Assembly: GCA_036562385.1 (NCBI GenBank)
Contig: DATCKG010000040.1
Coordinates: 1-29,011 of the forward strand
Source of the DNA: DATCKG01 sp036562385
GTDB lineage: Bacteria > Bacillota > Sulfobacillia > Symbiobacteriales > Symbiobacteriaceae
Length of the DNA: 29,011 nucleotides
Direction: 5' to 3'
Shown: piece by piece, positions 7,671-15,107 of the stretch
Position numbering within the stretch: the first letter of the stretch is position 1
Layout: the number at the start of each line of letters is the position of its first letter
The notes under the pieces: model-generated
What the model was told of the DNA's origin: nothing
Databases searched by the model: none
What the model saw: the letters and a program-made list of their open reading frames with translations, nothing else
Program-made: the position numbers and the translations under genes

Positions 7671-7717
7671 AGGGCTGTCCCAAGCAGGCTTCCCTGCTGG
7701 GGCAGCCCTCTCTTTTT
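7671..7717 (+). terminator. Strong terminator after acnA
   Basis: AGGGCTGTCCC pairs with GGGGCAGCCCT, with an inner stem AGCAGG/CCTGCT, and is followed by CTCTTTTT. A run of A precedes it, so it can also work on the minus strand. It shares the ten-base block GGGCTGTCCC with the hairpin at 28269-28316. Confidence 0.9.
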
Positions 7718-7919
7718 CCGTACGGTCGTACGACTCGCCTCTTCTGTGCTGCGCCGCCGCCACGGCTCACGCCGTCAGGCGGCCCAGGAGGAACTCCCGA
7801 AACGCCGGCACATCCAATAAGGGTTTGGTTCAGCAGCAGCACAGGAGGGCACCGACTCCAGGGCGAAGTAAGTCCACGTGCGCACGCTCGGTAGGACCTG
7901 GCTGGGGAGGCAGCACACC

Positions 7920-8783
7920 ATGTCGCATTCGCTAGAGACAAGACGCATCACGGTAGACGGCGTGGGCATCACGTACTATGGCGCCGGGGCCGGCCGGCAT
8001 ACCATCATCCTCCTGCACGGCGCCGGGGTAGATTCGGCGCTGCTCTCGTGGGCCGAGGTGATCCCGCTGCTGGCCCACCGCTACCGGGTCATCGCACCGG
8101 ACCTGCCCGGTTACGGCACCAGCGACCGAATCAGCGGCGAATACTCGCTGGCGTTTTACACCCGCATCGTCAGGGGCATCATCGACGCGGTTTCCGACTC
8201 CCCTGTGATCCTCTCGGGCCTTTCGCTGGGAGGCGGGATCTGCCTCAACATGGCCCTGCAGCACCCGGAACAAATCAAGGTGCTGGTTCCCGTCAACGCA
8301 TGGGGTCTGTTCGACCGGTTTCCCTGGCACCGCTTTGCCTACTGGTACACCCGATCGAAACTGAATGACCACATGTATGCCTGGACGGCCAGATACCCGA
8401 AGTTGATCAAGTGGGCGCTCACCTACAACCTTTTCGGCGACCCGACCAAGGTGACCGATGACCTGCTGGCCCAGGTGCAGAAGGCCATGGCACAGCCAGG
8501 GGCCGGATGGCCTTTCATCTCCTTTCAGCGGAGCGAAATCACCCCCACCGGCTTGCGCACGGACCTGTTCGGCCAACTGGAGCGGATTCACGTGCCGACG
8601 CTCCTCATCCACGGCAGCGAGGATCCACTGGTACCGGTGAAGGGCGCCATCGAAGCCAGCCGGCGGATTCCTGACTGCGAAGTGTATCTGATGCAGGGCT
8701 GCAAGCACTGGCCGCAGAAGGAACGCCCGGATGAATTTGCTCAGGCGCTGCTCTCGTATCTGGAACGCAGGCGAATTACCTGA
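7920..8783 (+). CDS. Alpha/beta-hydrolase fold protein
   Basis: 287 residues. A cytoplasmic alpha/beta hydrolase: oxyanion-hole motif HGAG (33-36), APDLPGYGTSD (59-69), nucleophile elbow GLSLGG with Ser102, acid Asp235 in HGSEDPLVP, and His263 in CKHWPQ. A complete triad is therefore visible. No signal peptide or membrane segment is seen. ATG at 7920 was chosen because GGGAGG lies 9 bases before it; the in-frame ATG at 7878 would add 14 residues without family character. It stands alone, convergent with hemY, and the hairpin 8792-8820 separates the two. The substrate cannot be told; esterase, C-C hydrolase and haloperoxidase-like activities share this fold. Confidence 0.87.
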   Translation: MSHSLETRRITVDGVGITYYGAGAGRHTIILLHGAGVDSALLSWAEVIPLLAHRYRVIAPDLPGYGTSDRISGEYSLAFYTRIVRGIIDAVSDSPVILSGLSLGGGICLNMALQHPEQIKVLVPVNAWGLFDRFPWHRFAYWYTRSKLNDHMYAWTARYPKLIKWALTYNLFGDPTKVTDDLLAQVQKAMAQPGAGWPFISFQRSEITPTGLRTDLFGQLERIHVPTLLIHGSEDPLVPVKGAIEASRRIPDCEVYLMQGCKHWPQKERPDEFAQALLSYLERRRIT

Positions 8784-8791
8784 GTGAACAC

Positions 8792-8820
8792 CGAAGGGAG
8801 CGGCTTCGCCGCTCCCTTCG
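8792..8820. terminator. Hairpin between convergent genes
   Basis: A 12-base stem CGAAGGGAGCGG/CCGCTCCCTTCG with loop CTTCG sits between the hydrolase stop and the hemY stop codon, which begins at the next base. There is no T-run on either side, but the position suits a shared terminator. Confidence 0.6.
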
Positions 8821-10242
8821 CTACGACGATTTCGGCTCATTCCACCCCAGGTACCGGGCCACCTTTTCGGCCGCCTGGTTGCCTTCCCGGGTGCAGTCCG
8901 GCAGTCCGATGCCCCGATAAGCGGCCCCGGCCAAAAAGAGCCCCGGAATCTGCTGCATCAGCCGGTCCAGATGGTCCATCCGGTCCAGGTGGCCCACCCG
9001 GTACTGGGCCATAGCCCTGGGCCATCGGTAGATCCGGGTAAAGAGCGGTTCGGCGGTAAGGCCCATCACCTGAGCCAGGTTCCGCTTCACCGTGTCCAGA
9101 ATCACCTCATCGGGCTCCTGGGTCCAGTCCCGTCCGTAGGCCCGTCCCACGAAGCACCGCAGCAGGACCTTGTCCGGCGGTGCGGCATGGGGCCACTTGG
9201 AGGAGACCCAGGTGCTGGCGGTCACCTCCAGGGGCTCCCGGATGGGAACCAGAAAGCCCGACGCGTCCAGCGGATGGGCCACGTCTTTCCGCCGGTAGGC
9301 CAGGGCCACCACCACGGAGTTGCCATAGGGAATCTCCGCCAACAGATCGGCCACCTCCGGCCACCGGTCCCGCATCAGGTCCGCGGATACGTACGCGGGG
9401 GTGGCCAGCACCACGGCATCGGCCCGCAGCCGGTCGCCGTTGCTCAGGAGGAGATGGTATCCACCCTCGCTTTCGGCCGGCGCCAATCCCTCCAGGGAGG
9501 TGCCCGCCAGGTAGCGGACATCCGTACTGGCCCGCACCAGGGCCTCCACCGCGTCGTGCAGCCCGGTGGGGATCGTCTCAAAGGGGCTGCCCGTGGGACC
9601 CTGGGGGCGGTACTTTTTCTTGTTGCGCCAGGTGGCCAGCAGAAGGCTCCCGTGCGTCCGCTCCATCTCCATGAAGCGGGGAAAGGTGGTTTTCATGCTG
9701 ACGATCTCGTAATCGCCGCCGTAGATGCCGCCCATCAGGGGCCCCGCCAGGTTCTCCAGGATCTCCCTGCCGAAGCGGCGGCGGACGAAACTGGCGATAC
9801 TCTCATCCTCATCGCTCCGGCGAGGAGGAATGAACGGCTCCAGGCCCGCCCGCAGCTTTCCCATGGGGGAAAGCAGGCGCGTCTTGAGGAAGGGCCAGAT
9901 CTGGGTAGGGATCATGATCTGCATCCCCACCGGAAGTTGCTCCATCCGGCCCCGGAAATAGATGTAGGTGGTTTTGACCTTGGGGTTGGGCCCCACGGTG
10001 GGAAGTCCCAGTTCCCGGCAGAGCTGGCCGAACCAGGGCTTGAAGGCGATGAACGAGTCCGGTCCCTGCTCGATGATAAATCCGTCGATCTTCTCCGTCT
10101 GGGTCTTGCCCCCCAGCCGCGGCTCCCGCTCCACCACCAGGATCTCCGCGGGGATGCCGGAGGTCCTGGCCTTCTGCTGCAGGCGGTAGGCTGCGGTGAG
10201 TCCTGTGATGCCGCCTCCGGCGATGACAACCCGCTGGGTCAT
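8821..10242 (-). CDS. hemY: Coproporphyrinogen III / protoporphyrinogen oxidase (HemY/CgoX)
   Basis: 473 residues, normal for the family. FAD-dependent six-electron oxidation in heme synthesis. The N-terminal FAD-binding motif VVIAGGGITGLTAAYRL (5-21) is followed by VVEREPRLGGKTQT and the substrate-side IEQGPDSF; the C-terminal FAD site is GLFLAGAAYRGIGLPDC. In Gram-positive bacteria with this gene order the physiological substrate is coproporphyrinogen III (coproporphyrin-dependent pathway); that assignment is by family knowledge. Its ATG overlaps the hemH stop (ATGA), indicating translational coupling. It is the last gene of hemE-hemH-hemY. Confidence 0.95.
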   Translation of the reverse strand: MTQRVVIAGGGITGLTAAYRLQQKARTSGIPAEILVVEREPRLGGKTQTEKIDGFIIEQGPDSFIAFKPWFGQLCRELGLPTVGPNPKVKTTYIYFRGRMEQLPVGMQIMIPTQIWPFLKTRLLSPMGKLRAGLEPFIPPRRSDEDESIASFVRRRFGREILENLAGPLMGGIYGGDYEIVSMKTTFPRFMEMERTHGSLLLATWRNKKKYRPQGPTGSPFETIPTGLHDAVEALVRASTDVRYLAGTSLEGLAPAESEGGYHLLLSNGDRLRADAVVLATPAYVSADLMRDRWPEVADLLAEIPYGNSVVVALAYRRKDVAHPLDASGFLVPIREPLEVTASTWVSSKWPHAAPPDKVLLRCFVGRAYGRDWTQEPDEVILDTVKRNLAQVMGLTAEPLFTRIYRWPRAMAQYRVGHLDRMDHLDRLMQQIPGLFLAGAAYRGIGLPDCTREGNQAAEKVARYLGWNEPKSS

Positions 10243-11177
10243 ACCGCCGCCTCCCGAAGGGCACGGCGAACCGCACTGGCCAGCGCCCGGGCCAGCAGGG
10301 GATGATCGTTAAGCATCGGGGTGCGCTCGAAATGGATTCCCAACTGCTCGGCCTTGGCTTTGAGGTCAATGTCGAGGTCGTACAGGACCTCCAGGTGGTC
10401 GGAGATGAAACCGGCCGCGCAGACCAGTACCGCCCGCTCGCCCTGCGCCGCCAGTTCCGCCACCTTCTCCGCCACGTCCGGACCGAGCCAGGGTTCCGCG
10501 GTCCGGCCGGCACTCTGGTACGCAAAGTCGATCCGCTTCAGGCCCACCTCCCGGGCGATGGCCTCCCCCATCTCCCGCAGGTGGACCGGGTAGGTGTCGT
10601 TCCAGGTGAGGATCCGCTGGGGCAGGCTGTGGCAGGTAAAGATGACGGGCAGCGTCTCCCGGGTGGCCTCCGGGAACCGCGTCAGCGCCGCCTCCACCTG
10701 CTGGGCCTGGGCCCGGATGAAGTCCGGCTCCAGGTGCCAGCTTCGGATCTTGATGAACCGAATCGGCTCGCCCAGTTCCCGGTTCGCTGCGTCCACCTGC
10801 TCCATGTACGCGTCGGAGCTCATCCGGGAACCCTGGGGCGCCAGCGTCAGGGCCACTGCCTGCCGGATGCCGTCTTGGGCCATCTGCCGCACCACATCGG
10901 GAATCCACGGCTCCCAGTGCCGGTTGGCAAAGTAGATCCTGTACGTCCGGCCGTCGCCCGCCGCGTTCAGTTCGTTCCCCAGAGACCGGGCCTGGGCCAT
11001 GCTGATCTGGTTTAGCTTGGAGCCGCCGATGGCCTCATACCGGGCCTCCAGGTCCTTCAGCAGTTCCGGTGACGGCGCCCGGCCGCCCCGGATGTGGGTG
11101 TAGTACGGCAAAATATCCTCCGGGCGGTTCGGAGAGCCGTAAGCCATCACCAGTACCCCGATGGGCTGTTCAGTCAA
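10239..11177 (-). CDS. hemH: Ferrochelatase (coproporphyrin ferrochelatase type)
   Basis: 312 residues, the Bacillus-type length. It inserts Fe2+ into the porphyrin. Visible motifs are GVLVMAYGSP at the N-terminus, FTCHSLP with the metal-binding His, FAYQSAGRTAEPWLGPDV, and ISDHLEVLYDLD with the conserved Glu. The start is TTG at 11177: AGGAGG lies 9 bases upstream, the family N-terminus begins there, and the codon overlaps the hemE stop by 8 bases. An ATG just upstream is out of frame and closes after two codons. It is the middle gene of hemEHY. With HemY it fits the coproporphyrin-dependent route, in which iron is inserted before decarboxylation; the final decarboxylase gene is not in this window. 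Confidence 0.95.
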   Translation of the reverse strand: MTEQPIGVLVMAYGSPNRPEDILPYYTHIRGGRAPSPELLKDLEARYEAIGGSKLNQISMAQARSLGNELNAAGDGRTYRIYFANRHWEPWIPDVVRQMAQDGIRQAVALTLAPQGSRMSSDAYMEQVDAANRELGEPIRFIKIRSWHLEPDFIRAQAQQVEAALTRFPEATRETLPVIFTCHSLPQRILTWNDTYPVHLREMGEAIAREVGLKRIDFAYQSAGRTAEPWLGPDVAEKVAELAAQGERAVLVCAAGFISDHLEVLYDLDIDLKAKAEQLGIHFERTPMLNDHPLLARALASAVRRALREAAV

Positions 11178-12210
11178 CGCATCCCACCTCCTGCGGATCG
11201 ACGCTGTGGACGATCTCCACCACCCGCTTGAGGGCATCCATCGGCGTGGTCGGGAGCACACCGTGGCCCAGGTTGAAGATGTGGCCCGGCCGCCCCTGGG
11301 CCCTGCGCAGGATCGCCTTTACCTTTTCCTCCAGAATCGGAGCCGGAGCGTAGAGCGCCGCCGGGTCCAGGTTCCCCTGAACGCCCACATCGTACCCGAT
11401 CCGGGCCCAGGCTTGATCCAGGGGCTCCTTCCAATCCACCCCCTGCACGTCCACCCCGACAGAGGCCATAGACGGCAGCAGGTGGCCGGTGCCAAAGCCG
11501 AAGTGGATCAGGAAGGCGCCCGCCTCCCGGACGGCCTTTGCCACCCGGGCCGTGTAGGGCTTGACGTACCGTTCATAGTCCTCCACCGTGAGGTTGCCTA
11601 CCCAGCTGTCGAAGAGCTGCACCACCTGACACCCGGCCCGGATCTGCGCCAACAGGTAGTCCACCGTCATGACGGTCAGCTTCTCCATGAGTGCGGACCA
11701 GATGGCCGGCTCCTCGTACATCATCCGCTTGACCACAAGATAATGCTTGGACGGCCCGCCCTCCACCATGTAGCTGGCCAGGGTGAAAGGCGCGCCGGCA
11801 AAGCCGATGAGGGGCACCTTCAGTTCCCGGACCAGGATCCGGATGGTCTCGGGCACGTATGGGATGGACTCCTCCACCACCAGGGGCCGCAGCGCCTCCA
11901 CGTCGGCCATGGTCCGGATCGGTCGGGCCATGACCGGGCCGGGGTTCAGAGCCACGTCCACCCCCATGCCCCGCACGGGCGTCATGATGTCCGAAAAGAG
12001 GATGGCCGCGTCCACGCCAAGCTGCTCCACCGGCAGCATGGTGACCTGCGCACAAAGTTCTGGTTGCTCGCAGATCTCAAAGAGGCTGTAGCGCTCCTTG
12101 AGGGACCGGTACTCCGGCTGGTACCGGCCTGCCTGACGCATGAACCAGACCGGAGTGCGGTCCACCGGCTCTCTCCGGCAGGCCCTTAGGAGTCGGTCAT
12201 TGAAACCCAT
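11170..12210 (-). CDS. hemE: Uroporphyrinogen decarboxylase
   Basis: 346 residues. It converts uroporphyrinogen III to coproporphyrinogen III in the cytoplasm. Family blocks are VWFMRQAGRYQPEYR near residue 20-35, ILFSDIMTP with the catalytic-site Asp, GFAGAPFTLASYMVEG, HFGFGTGHLL and FNLGHGVLP near the end. The ATG at 12210 gives the family N-terminus (MGFNDRLLRA). A GTG three codons upstream (12219) is better spaced from the GAGGAG site, so the true protein may be three residues longer. It is the first gene of hemE-hemH-hemY and is divergent from the SDR gene at 12435. I found no convincing -35/-10 pair in the shared gap. Confidence 0.95.
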   Translation of the reverse strand: MGFNDRLLRACRREPVDRTPVWFMRQAGRYQPEYRSLKERYSLFEICEQPELCAQVTMLPVEQLGVDAAILFSDIMTPVRGMGVDVALNPGPVMARPIRTMADVEALRPLVVEESIPYVPETIRILVRELKVPLIGFAGAPFTLASYMVEGGPSKHYLVVKRMMYEEPAIWSALMEKLTVMTVDYLLAQIRAGCQVVQLFDSWVGNLTVEDYERYVKPYTARVAKAVREAGAFLIHFGFGTGHLLPSMASVGVDVQGVDWKEPLDQAWARIGYDVGVQGNLDPAALYAPAPILEEKVKAILRRAQGRPGHIFNLGHGVLPTTPMDALKRVVEIVHSVDPQEVGCVD

Positions 12211-12434
12211 TCGGCGCACCACCGCTCCTCTCCAACCCAACGCTGTGGGACTGTTACTATGGGTACCGAAATACTCTACGAAAAGACGATTCGGGCCCCA
12301 CAAATAGCCTACCCTTTTGTAACCTGGGCCGCAATTGGCTGTGGCTCCTAGGGTCGCCATAGGTCCCTGACAGGAGACTCACCTATCGTCTTGAATTAAA
12401 AAAGGTAGATCCATTCTGAGTGGAGGGATGATTG

Positions 12435-13268
12435 GTGGGTAAGGTGCTGGAGGGGCGTGTGGCGATTGTCACCGGAGGCAGTCGGGGGATCGGCCGAGCC
12501 CTGGCGATCCGCCTGGCCGAGGAAGGCGCGGATGTGGTGGTGGCTGCCAAGACCGAGCAGTCCACCGAAAAGCTGCAGGGGACCATCTATGAGACCGCGG
12601 AGGAAATCCGCAAGCGGGGACGCCGGGCCCTGCCGGTCCGAGTGGATGTCCGGGACGAACAACAAATCGCCGCCATGGTGGAGCAGGCGGCGCAAACCTT
12701 CGGGCGGATCGATATTCTCATCAACAACGCGGGCGCCCTGTGGTGGAAGCCGGTGCTCGAGACCCCGCCCAAGCGGTTTGACTTGCTGATGGCGGTCAAC
12801 GTCCGGGCCGCGTATCTCTGCTCGTACTACGTGCTGCCCTACATGAAGCGGCAGCGGTGGGGCCACATCATCAACATGGCGCCGCCCATCTCCACCCGGG
12901 CCAACCCGAACATGGTGGCTTACATGATCAGCAAGATGGGGATGGCCCGGCTGGCCATCGGCATCGCCGAGGAGCACCGGGCTGACAACATCGCCGCCAA
13001 CGCCCTGTGGCCGGTGACCCCCATCGAAACCGCGGCGGTGATCGTCAACCGCCTGGGGGAGCGGTCCCAGTGGCGGACCCCTGAGATTCTGTGCGACGCC
13101 GTGATGGCCATCTTGCGGCAGGAGCCCTCCCGGTGCACCGGGCGAATGCTCACCGACGAGGAGATCCTCCGGGAAGCCGGTGTGACCGACTTTGACCGGT
13201 ACTGGTGCGAGGGCAGGCCCCCTGAGCACCCGATCTATATCGACGGGCGCCAGGGCGGCGGCTGGTGA
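12435..13268 (+). CDS. Short-chain dehydrogenase/reductase, HSDL2-like
   Basis: 277 residues. A Rossmann-fold NAD(P)-dependent oxidoreductase: cofactor motif TGGSRGIG (13-20), DVRD, NNAG (97-100), the structural/catalytic Asn in MAVNVRAAYL (Asn122), and active-site Tyr163 and Lys167 in YMISK. The block NALWPVTPIETAA and the IIN-APP stretch resemble the HSDL2/AtuB-like group, whose substrates are poorly known. GTG at 12435 was preferred because GGAGGG lies 7 bases upstream; a TTG one codon earlier is possible. Odd point: the usual catalytic Ser before the PP pair (SPP in HSDL2) is Ala149 here. It is convergent with the EVE gene, with only 3 bp between stops and no terminator. Confidence 0.9.
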   Translation: MGKVLEGRVAIVTGGSRGIGRALAIRLAEEGADVVVAAKTEQSTEKLQGTIYETAEEIRKRGRRALPVRVDVRDEQQIAAMVEQAAQTFGRIDILINNAGALWWKPVLETPPKRFDLLMAVNVRAAYLCSYYVLPYMKRQRWGHIINMAPPISTRANPNMVAYMISKMGMARLAIGIAEEHRADNIAANALWPVTPIETAAVIVNRLGERSQWRTPEILCDAVMAILRQEPSRCTGRMLTDEEILREAGVTDFDRYWCEGRPPEHPIYIDGRQGGGW

Positions 13269-13271
13269 GGG

Positions 13272-13679
13272 TCAGCGCCGCGCCAACTCGTGAATCCGCT
13301 GCCACTGCCGCTCGGTGACCGGCATCACGGACAGCCGGGGCAGCCGCACCAGTTCCCAATCGGCCAGGTCAGGGTCCCCCTTGATTTCGGCCAGGGTAAC
13401 CGGGCGGGACAGGCGGTACTCAGGCGCCACGTCCACCACCACGTAGCGGGGATCAGCCAAAGCAGGGTCCGGATAGGGCTCCGAAACAATCTGCCCCACC
13501 CCCACCACGGCCCGCTGGGTGCCGCTGTGGTAGAAAAGGAAGCGGTCACCCGGGCGCATGGCCCGCATGTGTTTCAGGGCCACGGCATTTTTCACCCCGT
13601 CCCACTGGTCCCGCCCCTGCGCGACCAGATCGTCGTAGCTGTACACCTCCGGTTCCGACTTCATCAACCAATAAGCCAT
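13272..13679 (-). CDS. EVE-domain protein
   Basis: 135 residues forming a single EVE domain (PUA-like fold, thymocyte nuclear protein 1 family), thought to bind modified bases in nucleic acids. Diagnostic blocks are YWLMKSEPEVYSYDDL (3-18), WDGVKNAVA (26-34), and MRPGDRFLFYHSG. The ATG at 13679 was chosen because GGGAGG lies 6 bases upstream; the ATG two codons earlier would sit directly on that site. It is a single gene, and the rodA gene is divergent upstream. Bacterial EVE proteins often accompany defence or modification genes, but none is seen nearby. The biological role here is unknown. Confidence 0.9.
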   Translation of the reverse strand: MAYWLMKSEPEVYSYDDLVAQGRDQWDGVKNAVALKHMRAMRPGDRFLFYHSGTQRAVVGVGQIVSEPYPDPALADPRYVVVDVAPEYRLSRPVTLAEIKGDPDLADWELVRLPRLSVMPVTERQWQRIHELARR

Positions 13680-13800
13680 GGCCATCCTCCCTTTCCATTT
13701 GGTCCCGTTGGCACCGGTGTGATACCCGCCTCCCTGTACGCCCCCGGTTAACTTTCCCGGCCCTGTCGGAGACGTTTCGTCAGGTCCTGGAGGGATTTCC

Positions 13801-13872
13801 ATGTCGCCAAATCTTCGCCATAATGGAAGAGACCGGCTACACGGAACCTTTCGACCGCTTTCGGAGTCTTAG
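13801..13872 (+). CDS. Possible 23-residue upstream ORF before rodA
   Basis: An ATG with TGGAGGGA about 5 bases upstream opens a frame of 23 codons (begins MSPNLRHNG) that ends 30 bases before the rodA TTG. The ribosome binding site is good, but the peptide has no recognisable character. It could be a leader peptide or chance. Confidence 0.2.
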   Translation: MSPNLRHNGRDRLHGTFRPLSES

Positions 13873-13902
13873 GATAGAGCGTACATCCTGGAGGCGAGTC
13901 CC

Positions 13903-15042
13903 TTGTACCTGCATCCCCGCTACCTGAAGAAGTCGGACTGGTGGCTCACCGGTGCGGTGGCGGCAACCCTCGGCGTGGGGCTCGTGGTGCTCTCCAGCGC
14001 CGTTCTCCTTTTCGGCCCTGCGACGGCCAAGAGCCTGATGATCAAGCAGTGCACTGCCATCGTCCTGGGGTTGGCGGCCGGAACCGCCCTCTCCCTGCTG
14101 GATTACGCAGAACTCCGGGGAATGTACTGGTTCTTGTATGGCATCAACATCTTCCTGCTGCTGCTGGTGCTCCTGGTGGGCACCGAAGTCAACGGCAGCA
14201 AGAGCTGGATTGACTTCAAGTACTTCTCCGTACAGCCTTCGGAAATCAGCAAGGTGCTGCTGGTGATCACCCTCAGCAGACTCCTGGAACGGCAGGAACG
14301 GCTGCAGGCCTGGCTGGACCTGATTCCGCCGGTGCTGCACGTCCTCCCCATCTTGGTGCTGGTGATGCTGCAGGGGGACCTGGGGACCAGCCTGGTGATC
14401 GCCGCGGTCAGCGTCATCCTGGTCTACGCGGCAGGCTTTCCGGGGCAGAAGGTGCTGGCGGCCCTACTGGTCTGCGCCATGGGAGTCGCGGGGCTTGTCT
14501 ACAGCCACTACCACTTCGGAGTCAACTTCCCTCTTCAGGAGCACCACTGGGAACGCATTCACACGTTCCTGTATCCGGAGTCCGACCCCGGGGGCGCCGG
14601 CTACCAGGTCATGCGGTCCAAGGTGTCCATCGGCTCCGGCGGGCTTACGGGCCAGGGCTACCGCCAGGGCGCCCTGCACCAGCTGGGCTACCTGCCGTTC
14701 CATCACACGGACTTCATCTTTGCGGTCCTGGTGGAAGAGTTCGGCTTCGTGGGCGGCATCGCTGTTATCGGCCTGTTCGGACTCATCCTGTACCGCATCA
14801 GCAACGTCGCCCAGATGGCCCGGGACCAGTACGGCGCCCTGCTGGCGGTGGGCGTGGGAGCGATCATCGCGACCCATGTACTGGAGAACATCGGCATGAC
14901 CATGGGGGTCACGCCGGTGACCGGCATTCCGCTGCCGTTCATGAGCTACGGTCCCAGTGCCCTGGTGTCCTGCCTGCTGGCCATCGGGCTGGTGCAGAGC
15001 GTCGCGATTCACCGGGATACATTGACATTCGGAAAAATATAG
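13903..15042 (+). CDS. rodA: RodA/FtsW-family peptidoglycan glycosyltransferase
   Basis: 379 residues with about ten membrane helices. SEDS-family proteins polymerise peptidoglycan from lipid II. Diagnostic blocks are NGSKSWI..QPSEISKVLL (96-120 region), LQGDLGTSLV, GSGGLTGQGY, LGYLPFHHTDFIFAVLVEEFGFVG with the catalytic-loop Asp, and PLPFMSYGPSALV near the end. The second half favours RodA over FtsW/SpoVE, but these subfamilies overlap and no partner penicillin-binding protein is adjacent. The start is TTG at 13903, with GGAGG 8 bases upstream. It is monocistronic and is closed by the hairpin at 15044-15071 facing the PTS operon. Confidence 0.9.
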   Translation: MYLHPRYLKKSDWWLTGAVAATLGVGLVVLSSAVLLFGPATAKSLMIKQCTAIVLGLAAGTALSLLDYAELRGMYWFLYGINIFLLLLVLLVGTEVNGSKSWIDFKYFSVQPSEISKVLLVITLSRLLERQERLQAWLDLIPPVLHVLPILVLVMLQGDLGTSLVIAAVSVILVYAAGFPGQKVLAALLVCAMGVAGLVYSHYHFGVNFPLQEHHWERIHTFLYPESDPGGAGYQVMRSKVSIGSGGLTGQGYRQGALHQLGYLPFHHTDFIFAVLVEEFGFVGGIAVIGLFGLILYRISNVAQMARDQYGALLAVGVGAIIATHVLENIGMTMGVTPVTGIPLPFMSYGPSALVSCLLAIGLVQSVAIHRDTLTFGKI

Positions 15043-15043
15043 A

Positions 15044-15071
15044 GAGGGAGGGGGTTGGAACCCCCTCCCTC
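15044..15071. terminator. Bidirectional hairpin terminator between rodA and the SIS gene
   Basis: Eleven-base arms GAGGGAGGGGG and CCCCCTCCCTC with loop TTGGAA start two bases past the rodA stop codon. The T-run is weak (ATTCTCTT on the plus strand). It probably serves both convergent transcripts. Confidence 0.75.
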
Positions 15072-15107
15072 ACCTATTCTCTTGGTCGTGGGGAATCGCT
15101 CAATGGA

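Noticed and set aside
11174..11182. ATG immediately after the hemH ribosome site as the hemH start
   Set aside because: It reads ATG CGT TGA in the wrong frame and stops at once; the TTG at 11177 is in frame with the ferrochelatase.
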